From Protea cynaroides (lineage: Eukaryota; Streptophyta; Magnoliopsida; Proteales; Proteaceae): DNA of 64,000 nucleotides. Each line of letters starts with the position of its first letter. Within the stretch, counting starts at the first letter, position 1. The notes beneath the pieces are model-generated. The model worked only from the letters and a program-made list of their open reading frames with translations. It had not been told where the DNA came from and made no database searches. The DNA is taken from positions 87,178,149 through 87,242,148 of the forward strand of contig CM053266.1 of the NCBI GenBank assembly GCA_028583415.1, in the 5' to 3' direction. The position numbers and the translations under genes were made by a program. Positions 10,781 through 19,236 of the stretch are shown in pieces.

Positions 10781-11200
10781 TATATGTCACCATTGTATAG
10801 TTACAGACTGAAGGTCACTGTAACAGTGACAGCACCTTTTGTGGCAGTGTATTTTAAGCGTCGCAAAAATTCCAGAACCACCTTTGTGACGTTTAAAGTC
10901 TGAATGCCACTGTATATATATATATATATATAACATAATGTCTTGAAGCACTATTTTAGTGACATTAAATAATGAACGCCACTATATATTAGTACAACAA
11001 TGTATTTGTTTTAAGTCACTGGTTTTAGTGGCATTACAGTATAAACGCCACTATATGTAGGTACAACCGTGCTTATTTTAGGTTTAGGCCACTGTTTTTG
11101 TGACATTACAGTATAAACGGCACTGTATATAAGTGTAATAGAGTGCTTGTTGACAGTCTGTTTTAGTGACAGTAACGAACGCCACTAAAGACACTGTTGA
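10781..11200. repeat. Array of ~62-72 bp units, each with an inverted AGTGRC/GCCACT pair
   Basis: The arm AACGCCACT (or a one-base variant) recurs near 10913, 10975, 11044, 11116 and 11178. Each copy is preceded by the complementary arm TTTTAGTGACATT, so each unit can form a hairpin. A (TA)n tract lies at 10915-10931. Subterminal arrays of short repeats around GTGGC/GCCAC are typical of plant CACTA (En/Spm) DNA transposons. No transposase and no clear 13-bp termini are seen. Confidence 0.6.
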
Positions 11201-11204
11201 AAAT

Positions 11205-11395
11205 TAAGGAAAAACCTTAGGTTTTTATTTTTAACACTTTTAAGTGTTTGTTTTAGGATGTCATAAATGACTAATATACTCTTATAATAAAGGTATATTA
11301 AAAATCAAGAAAACCATCAGGTTTATTTTAACACTTATAAGTACTAATTTAAGGATGTCATAAAAGACTAAAATACCCTTTTAGTGGTAGGCATA
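11205..11395. repeat. Two-copy direct repeat, ~100 bp units
   Basis: The order 'AAAACC(T/A)(T/C)AGGTTT - TTTAACACTT - TAAG(G)ATGTCATAAA(T/A)GACTAA(A/T)ATAC' occurs at about 11208-11282 and again at about 11308-11385. The next ~410 bp up to the copia gag is non-coding AT-rich sequence. Confidence 0.6.
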
Positions 11396-11808
11396 AAAAA
11401 ATTACATCTTTTGCATTGGAACTGAATATTATCCCCACATGGAAATGCTCTTTTCTTTTGTGAGAAGATGGAATAAGGTAGAATGTGAAACTGCAAGACA
11501 GAAGGAGTCTTCTTTTGCCTATAGATGTGGAACAACCTTCTGAATTATAGTGTAGCATTCTAGTCTTATGAATACAAGTCTAGACAGATGTAGACTATAA
11601 TCTTAGCCCACAGATAATTTCGTAGGATACATCAGTCTGTCACTTAAGTTTGATGTCAATCAACTTAGTGTAAAGTTTTGACATACTGAAATTGATTATA
11701 AGTTTAGCCCATAGGTAGATTATAATTAATTTTAGTGTGTGACTGATTATTGACATGGGTTAATATCAGTATAAAGTTGTATGTCAATAAATCTAAAATT
11801 CCTTATTA

Positions 11809-12222
11809 TTGTTTGCAGTTTATAACCAGATTAGTCTCCCAATGCTTACTAGGGAAAATTATTCAAATTGGAAACAAAAGATTTATTTGACCTTAGAGTA
11901 CATGGATTTGGATATGACGCTTCATATAGAAGAGCCCATTGCTCTCATGGATTCCAGTACGTCAGTCCAAACTGCTCATTATGATAAGTAGGAGTAGTCT
12001 AATCACTTGAGCCTGATGCTTATCATGAACAATATCAAAAAGAACATTAAAGAATCAATTCCTGAATGTAAGAAGGTCACTAACTACATGAGGGAAATTA
12101 ATGCTTAGTTTGTAAGTTCAAACAACATATTAGTAAGCACTCTAATGGGAAAATCAAACTCATTAAGAAACAATAGTAAGGATGATGTGTGTGATTACAT
12201 CATGCACATGAGGGATATCTCA
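11809..12222 (+). pseudogene. Ty1/copia gag fragment
   Basis: The frame starts at 11809 and reads a copia-type Gag N-terminus: LTRENYSNWKQKIYLTLEYM, then DLDMTLHIEEP, a pattern common in Retrofit/Ale-like elements. A stop (TAG) sits at about 11989. Beyond it the family sequence continues with SLMLIMNNIKKNIKESIPEC and later DYIMHMRDIS, reaching the insertion point of element B. The rest of this relic resumes at 37276. Gag would form the virus-like particle. This copy is dead. Confidence 0.75.
12218..12222. repeat. Target-site duplication of element B (left copy, TCTCA)
   Basis: TCTCA directly precedes the LTR terminus TGTCACACCCC at 12223 and is repeated at 37271-37275, directly after the other LTR terminus GGGTCTTACA. 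The 5-bp length is normal for gypsy integrases. Confidence 0.95.
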
Positions 12223-13216
12223 TGTCACACCCCAATTCTGGACTAACCAGTGGTGTGATAAACAGTCATGAAAACCAACAGTTCAAACCAGGATCTCGTA
12301 TAGGCCGTGCCCATCCGATTAAACTAAGTACATTCCACAATAATAATCAAAGTAAATAACAATAGTGAAAGTCTTTATTAATAATGAACTGAGTAGCTAA
12401 CAGTGATAATAAATAATTAAATCTAATTATTCTCAATGACTCAAGACATAAAGTAAAATAATCAATTACATGTTTCAGTACTCAAGAATAACTAAACTAA
12501 TCAAAAACACATTGATTGCACTCGCATGATGGGTCATGTGCTTCCTCCATCAGTTCCCTATCCATAGCCCTATGTGTCCATACGTCGCGGCGTTCATATA
12601 ATCTTTTACGATTGGACCTGCATCAACAACTAAAAATATTCGACGTCGAAAGGGTGAGCACACATCACGGCTCAGTGAGCAAACAAAACAATGCACAACC
12701 ATATACATGCATTCAATTCATAACTTTGGTCTGGTTTTAAGTTTACAATGTGCTATAGAAAGGATTGGCAGCCTCCGCACCTCTATACACGGGTGTGTAA
12801 GCCCACCCAATGGATCAAACACCATTATCGTCCACATCCAACCTACCATGGAATAGAGATAGAGCTAAAGTGTTCAGATCATACACCGCGAACACTTCCC
12901 CTGATGCCCTACCCATACCAACATATAAGTCTCTAATGGCGAGGGCTTGCAAACTGGGCTCGTAACTAACCAATCCTAATGCCATCCAATGTATCCAAGG
13001 CCTTACCCCAGCATCCCTTAATACGTCCATAGAGATAGAGCTAAGGCTCCCTGATAGAGTCAAAGACCACACGGTCTGATACCACCTACCCTAATGTCCT
13101 ACGATGTAATAGTTTCGCTAAGGTAATGGCGATACGACGATGTCAATGGACAAGACTTGAGTAGAGATAGAGCTAGAGTCTGGTGACCAGGCTGAACCAC
13201 AATGCTACATCCTCCC
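12223..13216 (-). repeat. Element B 3' LTR, distal part
   Basis: This starts at the terminus TGTCACACCCC (reverse complement of the family end GGGGTGTGACA). It carries an inverted copy of the small LTR reading frame (about 12516-12740 region), the palindrome TTCGACGTCGAA (12639-12650) and the AGAGATAGAGCTA repeats. It ends at the insertion point of element A and continues at 26228. Confidence 0.93.
13212..13216. repeat. Target-site duplication of element A (left copy, CTCCC)
   Basis: CTCCC directly precedes the element A LTR and is repeated at 26228-26232 directly after it. Both copies join the two halves of the element B LTR, confirming the nested insertion. Confidence 0.93.
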
Positions 13217-13581
13217 TATAAGACCTGTATCGTACTAACCTGGTCTTACCACCTTGTATCAAGTCTTCCTATCATGGTCAGACCAAGCAGACCAAGTACT
13301 TGAAGAAACCACAAGGCTAGGTATGTAATTCGAACCATAAATCATCTAATTGAGACATGTGGTCACATACCTAAACAAGTGTGGTCGACCACACCTCAGA
13401 ATAATGAGACTACTATAGTCTGGGACGTATGGTCGCAGATTTGGGACTTGTGGTTGACGGATCCTGTGACCCCATTTGCGACCACACGATGATATAATTG
13501 ACTTCGAAATTAGGAAACCTTCTTAATTTGAAGCGGGTTCTTTCCTTATCAAAGTAGGACTCTATATGGAGGGTTTTCCTG

Positions 13582-13591
13582 TATATATAGG
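13582..13591 (+). promoter_or_regulatory. LTR TATA box
   Basis: TATATATAGG is followed by ACATCCC and a pyrimidine-to-purine leader. The same box stands at the same place in the other LTRs: about 23259 (plus), 27261 and 36897 (minus), 39866 (plus), and 45201 and 47381 (minus). It is the likely promoter of the genomic transcript. Confidence 0.75.
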
Positions 13592-15021
13592 ACATCCCTT
13601 AGCCTCTTTCATTCTTTTAGAACTCAAACTGAAAGAGAGAGAAAGAGAGAAGGAAGAGAAGGAGAATTGAAGAGGAAGACTAAGAGAAGGAATTTCAAAG
13701 AGAGCTCTGATTCTTCAGCAAGTTTAAGGTATGAAAACATCCCCTATATTAGTTGAATGCCTAGAATAGATCATGGAGGAAGTATTGATTCAAAGTAGGA
13801 TCTCAACCATGAGACCCATAGATAGAAACTCAAAGGAAATTCATGAAGAGTAGGTTGGAGTAGATGATTGTGAAAAATAAGAATTAAGGCCATAGATCAA
13901 TCATAGGAAGGACCTTAATGATAGTTCAAGGAATCAAATCATTAAGGGATTAGATTGAGAATGAAAGTCAACCAAATACTCGTGTGGTCGCAACTATGGT
14001 TGACCACACGAGGCACATGTGTCGACCATACTTCCTTGGGAAGTCTCCAGGGAGGGTGTGGTGGCATGTGTGTGGTTGCATGATATGCGACTACACGTAT
14101 CGACCACACACCCTGTGGTTGCAGAAACTAAGACCACAGGTGCAGCCACACCTACGACAACTCAGCTTCTGGAGGTCTGATTGACTATAGATGGGACATT
14201 TAAACACTATAACTAATGAATATGAACTCTAACTTAAAATCCATAAATTTATTAGGTTTCCAAGTGGTCCAAAAGTAATTTACAAAGCTTAGAAGAGGAA
14301 CAACCAACGATCAAAGGTGAGGGAATAAGACCTAAACTAACTAGATAATAATAAATTGTTTACTTTATTGAGTCCAATGCCATGATTGGTTCTATGCTTA
14401 TATGCTTATAATGTGCATCTCACATGTCATCCAATATTCCTGCTATTACTGTTCATGCATATTTAATTCTGTTTATTTATAACATGATGATGATAATGAT
14501 GCTAGGAATATGCATGTGAATGTATGTATGCGGTTGGTGTGTTGGATGCAAGTAGAGCATCAGGGGGAGGACGTGGCATGGTGGTCTTTGACCTCGTCAC
14601 CAGACTTTAGCTCTATCTTTACTCAAGTCTTGCCCACTAACATTGTCGTATCGCCATTACCTTAGCAGAACTATTACGTCGTAGGGCATCAGGGGAGGTG
14701 GTCTCAGACCGTATGGTCTTTGACTCTGTCGGGGGGCCTTAGCTCTATCTCTATGGACGTATTAAGGGATACTGGGGTGAGGCCTTGGACACACTGTATG
14801 GCATTAGGATTGGTTAGTTGCGAGCCTAGTTTGCAAGCCTTGCCAATAGGGGCTTACGTGTTGGTATGGGTAGGGCATCAGGGGAAGTGTTGGCGATGTT
14901 TGATCACGACAATGGTGTTTGATCTATTGGGCGGATTCACATACTCGTGTATAGAGGTGCAGCGGCCACCAAACTTTTCTATAGCACATTGCAAACATAA
15001 AAACTAGACCAGAGATATGAA

Positions 15022-15276
15022 TTGAATGCATACATATGTTTGTTGCATTATTTTATTTTCTCACTAAGCCGTGATGTGTGCTCACCCTTTCGACATCGAA
15101 TATTTTTAGTTCTTGATGCAGGTCCTACTGTTGAAGAATATATGAATGCACCGACGTATGGATACATTGCTACGATGGACGTAGAAGCTGAAGAAGATGC
15201 ACATGATTCGTCGTGCGAGTGCAACTCATGTGTTTTTGAGCAGCTTAGTTGTTTAGTTATGGTAACATGTAATTGA
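15022..15276 (+). other. Small conserved reading frame in the LTR
   Basis: An open frame near the LTR 3' end reads SRDVCSPF, then DAGPTVEEYMNAP, an acidic stretch and SCECNSCVF. Similar frames, or their inverted copies, occur in the other LTRs (704, 25693, 41290 on plus; about 12740, 35540, 43740 and 46034 on minus). The palindrome TTCGACGTCGAA or a variant lies within it. A CAG/GT junction before the DAGPTVEE block could also be a splice acceptor. I recognise no domain. Whether it is translated is unknown. Confidence 0.4.
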
Positions 15277-15526
15277 TTATTTTATTTTATTTTATATCTT
15301 GAGGCACGTTGGAGATAATTGGATACTTAATTATGCTATCACTGTCAGATACTCAGTTCATTAGTATTAAAGACTTCCACTATCATTTATTTACTTTGAA
15401 TTTGCTTATGGGATGTATCTCGTTTAATCGAACGGGCACGGCCTATACGAGATCTTGGTTGAACCGTTGGTCTATGGACAGTTCATTACACCATTCTGGT
15501 TGATTCAAAATTGGGGTGTGATAGCT

Positions 15527-15538
15527 TGGTATCAGAGC
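15527..15538 (+). promoter_or_regulatory. Element A primer-binding site (tRNA-iMet)
   Basis: TGGTATCAGAGC follows the 5' LTR after a 3-nt spacer. It matches the 12 nt complementary to initiator tRNA-Met, the usual primer of plant chromoviruses. Confidence 0.95.
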
Positions 15539-15825
15539 TCTCAGGCTCTGCTCTATTAAACCAAAATACTACCAAAAGGGTCGTGAATTGAGTTAGGATA
15601 AAAATTTAAAAGATGTAATAAGAACACACCATAAGCACCTATGTTGTATGAGACATAAACTAAGAAAGAGAATAATGCACATATGTAAATGGGAAACCAA
15701 TTATATATATATATATATATATATATATTTAAAAGAGAATAAGAAAAAGATACATCCGAATTAGAGTACGATCCACAACCCGGATAGTTACTCTGTAATA
15801 TAAAAGAAAAAAGAAATAAACGGTA
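15539..15825 (+). other. Untranslated region with (TA)n tract
   Basis: This stretch lies between the PBS and the end of the antisense extra gene. It holds a (TA)12-like tract at about 15703-15727. The matching stretch in element B (34655-34935) and the short remnant in element C (43003-43270) share its sequence. No gene is seen on the plus strand. Confidence 0.7.
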
Positions 15826-17064
15826 TCATGAAGCTGAGGGTGCTGGAGGAGGAGATGCTTCACGATCTCGATCATAGTCCTCAGCATATACTCTAGTAAG
15901 CTAGGCTACCTGATTCTGGATCATCTGGAGACTAGCTGCCAGATCTACTACCCTCTGATCTGTGGTACGCTGAGCCTTTCGAATCTCACATAGCAGTCCC
16001 ATTATGTCATCTGGTGGTGGGCACGAAGGACCAACTGAGTGAGAAGGAGCCTGAGAAGGGCCAGCTCTAGTGAAATACTGTGGTGATGGAGGAGGTATGA
16101 CATCCACATCCATGTACATTCGATCATCATCCTCCTCATCATCACTTGCGTGTGTCTCTGCTGCTACCTCTGCTACTGCTGCTGCTGCCGCCTCTGCATC
16201 TGCTGCCGCTACCCGAGTGAGAGGACGTTTCATAGAGTTTCTCTCCTCGTCACTGACCTGCACATCTCACATCCCCATCCTGCAGATGGCCTCCCAGTTA
16301 AGGTCAGTCGAAAAAGTATCCTCTTGAATCCTCTCATCGACCAAGTCTACCTACAGGCAAGTGAGTAGAGTGATGATCAAATGCCCATAGGGTAGGTTAT
16401 CCACCAGACCAGGCATCGTGGCACGATACATGGTCCTGATAATGATATAAGGAAGGTAGATAGACTGCTTAGCGCAAATGCAATACAGAAGGTACTGGGT
16501 TAACTGTGAAACCTTCTCATAGTGTCCACTCTGGGGAATTAGGTTGTGCTGAATGATCTTGCAATACACTTGGGGCTCTGGACGTAGGTTAATTTCCTTC
16601 ATCTGCTAGTGATCATCTCGAAGAATCTGGTTATCTATTTTTGCGTGCATTCGCACTGATAGGAACTGGGGTTCCTTGGGTGTGCAGTATACCAAAGGAC
16701 CATCATTTAAGATACCCAGAGTATCAGCTAACTCCTGGCAGTTAAATGAAACCTCTATTCCTTTAACTAAACTGGTGATCCTGAGCTTTCTGCCCCTATT
16801 TATATCCTCTGAGTCACCTTCCACCTGTAAATTGTAGTAAAAATGTTTCACCAACTCAGGACAGGTGCAACCCTCATACAGAATCACAGGGAGCCAGCTC
16901 ATATCACCAAAAGCTCCCTCCACATCAGATAGGGCTAGGCTAGCCAAGTTGACACAACGACCCCCTTCCACCTTATTGCGCTCATACCAGGGATACTGTA
17001 CCTCTATTTCAATGGACCTGAAGCAACGACGATCGTAAACTCTGGGGACTTTAGTGCGAGCCAT
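15826..17064 (-). pseudogene. Extra antisense gene of element A (putative plant transposon protein domain, PF20167-like)
   Basis: On the minus strand an ATG at 17064 opens a 412-codon frame ending at TGA 15826-15828. Three stops lie inside it: near 16604, one at about 16268, and one at 15901. In element B the first and third of these positions read Trp. The N-terminal two thirds show blocks such as YYNLQVEGD, KGIEVSFNCQELADTLGI and QHNLIPQSGHYEKVS. They resemble the 'putative plant transposon protein' domain found in transposon-borne and gag-like plant proteins. The rest is an Ala/Glu/Asp-rich linker and a short helical end. A CTTTGCAG splice-acceptor-like site lies just before the ATG, and element B has TTGCAG there. 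It is transcribed, if at all, away from gag. Function is unknown. Confidence 0.72.
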
Positions 17065-17959
17065 GTTGTCTGCAAAGGCATAGACCAATAAGCAACATAT
17101 CAAATATTGTGAAAATTTAAAATTTTGGCATTATGACAACGTGATTGGCCAAAAGCCTCACTTTTTACCCAAACATTTAGGTATGAGGACTTACATAGGT
17201 CCCAAACCATCCTGCAAGGCTCATATAATTGGAAATTTAAACTAGATAGGTCGAATTTGAAGAAATTTTGACAATTGGGGAAAAACCCCAAAATTTAGGT
17301 CAAAAATGGGAATTTTCAAATTTCTATTAAACTAACCAATGAAACTTGAATTTTATTGAGGGATTTCATCCATTGGGTGGCCAATAGCAATAACCCCCAA
17401 TAAAAATCAAATTTTTACAGTCAGTAAAATATTAATTTGAAGAAAACCCTATAAATTGAGCAAAACCTAGGTATGAAAGCTTAAAAAGGAGAAAGAGTAG
17501 GGAACATACTTGGAGGAACGGAATGTAGGTCGTAGATCGATGAAAGAATCACCAAATTCATACGGTTGACACTATAGCAACTTCAGTGGTGGCGAGTTGA
17601 GTTGTGAATAGTAGAAGACAAATGTAAAAATAAGAAAATGGCTCGAAATCAGATTTAAAAACCTAATTTGGTGTCGTGTGGTCTTAGAATTTGACCAAAA
17701 ATGCGACCCCACGATCGACCCCATGATTGACCACAGGCTCTTGGTGAGGTGACGGGGTTCGTGCGGTCGCAACCCTATGGTCGCATATAGTGTGACCCCA
17801 CAATCGACCCTACGATGAAAATGCTCTGTTTTGACTGAATGACTTTAAAAATTGAAACTTTGCCTTGTTTATTTAGAAATTAACATGAGATTAACGTATA
17901 CTATGCTTGCCTCATATGTTTCCTTGATTTTCAGATACTACCATTGTCAAAAACAGGAA
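17065..17959. promoter_or_regulatory. Divergent spacer between the extra gene and gag, with LTR-type GTCG motifs
   Basis: About 900 bp separate the start codons of the antisense gene and gag. At 17671-17816 it contains a cluster of GTGGTC, GCGGTCGCA, CGACCCCA and GATCGACC words of the same type as in the LTRs. Element B has the same arrangement at 32697-32840. No coding sequence is seen. A bidirectional promoter is inference. Confidence 0.5.
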
Positions 17960-19236
17960 ATGGCTAGCCGTAGAGTAAGTAGAAGAAGACAGAATGTGTT
18001 ACTCCACCACCTATGGAGACCAATGACAATGAAGGTCAACAAGGATAGGAAAGAAATATTGGAACTCAATCTGCTGTGCCTCAGAATGTGGACACCCAAG
18101 CCAACCCAACCAACTTACCTGCACCCCCTACGGATTTGGCTACTGCGGTGATGAATTTGGCACAGCAAATGCAGCATATACAACAAATGCAAGCTAACAT
18201 GGGTGCTGCTATGGGAATTGCTTTCCTAGTTGCAAACACAACATCTCTACCTGCAGGACAAGCTAGTATGGCACCTGGTGGTAGCAACACTGTACCCCAA
18301 GCACTGCAAACACCAGCAGTACAAGGCCAAGTGCCAAACCCTGAAGTACCGCACCAAGGTAATTATTAGTACCAACCGCCTATGTATGGGGCATATGCAT
18401 AGTATCAGCTTGATCACTCCAGACTGATCGAGCATTTCCTGAAGTTGAAGCCGAAGGAATTCATAGGCAAACCATCAGATCCGTTGTGGCCAGCTCACCA
18501 GATCGATGAAATGGAAAGAAACTTTATGATGATGACTATAAATGAAGAAGAGAAGGTATTATGTGCCACTTTATGTTGAAAGGTGACACACACCACTGAT
18601 GGAAATCAACTAAAAGTTATCTGTAAATAAAGCACGCCTAACTGACGTGGGCTATTTATAAAGAAGCTTTCTTCGAGAAGTATTTTCCAAGGAGTTTCAG
18701 AGATCAAATGGAAAAGGAGTTTTTGAGTTTGTATCAGGGACAGATGACTGTAGACGTATATCAACAGCATTATGAAGAACTATTTTTCTTCGCTCCCTCT
18801 AGTATGCAGGAGGAAAATACCAAAACTCGAAGGTTCATCATGGGACTTAGGGGAAGTATCCATGAGCATGTGTTGGGATTGGAAAAGAAGATTTATAATG
18901 AAGCAGTATAAATTGCTCGAGTACTAGAATCGAGCCAGAGGGAAAGCTACCTTGCTTAGAACAGGGGCATTAAAAGGCCTAATGGAAATACATATAACGG
19001 AGGGAACACCAAGACATTCAAACCCTTCCGTACTCAAGGCTTTAACGCTGCAGCCAAGACTACCCCAATAGCTCAACCACAACAAAAGCAAAGTAGTGCT
19101 AAAGTTAAATGCTTCAACTGTGATCAAGTAGGATATTATTCAAGGGAGTGTCTTAAGCCAAGGAAGTAGTTACAGTAAGGAAAGGTTTATGCAGTTACTT
19201 CTGAGGATGCTACCGCATCACCTGATGTGGTCACAG
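17960..19236 (+). pseudogene. gag: Element A gag
   Basis: Gag is the capsid and nucleocapsid precursor. The ATG at 17960 opens MASRRVSRRRQN, and a 1-nt frameshift follows near 17997 with a stop at about 18048. A Gln/Met-rich linker comes next, with MNLAQQMQHIQQMQ. The retrotransposon gag core runs from about 18430 to 18915, including KEFLSLYQGQMTVDVYQQHY. A CCHC-type zinc knuckle is at 19110-19151, reading CFNCDQVGYYSREC. The knuckle's essential His is Tyr, and further stops occur (for example after GNY at 18367 and at 18909). The reading resumes in several frames, so no full Gag can be made. Confidence 0.85.

Larger units (their letters stand above)
13217..15523 (+). repeat. Element A 5' LTR (2307 bp)
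   Basis: The LTR runs from TATAAGACC (family TGTAAGACCC) to GGGGTGTGATA (family ...GACA). Upstream of the TATA box lies a cluster of GTGGTCG motifs including the perfect 16-bp palindrome GTGTGGTCGACCACAC (13379-13394). TATATATAGG is at 13582-13591. A GA-rich leader follows (13620-13720), then a second GTGGTCG/CGACCAC cluster at 13981-14150. TTAGCTCTATCT repeats occur from 14606, and a small reading frame at 15022-15276. Relative to the 3' LTR it lacks about 60 bp near 14900. Confidence 0.93.

Noticed and set aside
15527..15538. Possible tRNA-Met gene fragment
   Set aside because: Only 12 nt match and they sit directly after an LTR, so this is a primer-binding site. The same holds at 34936 and 43256.
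16070..16368. Ser/Ala- and Cys-rich frames on the plus strand
   Set aside because: Shadows of the Ala/Glu-rich linker of the antisense gene on the minus strand.
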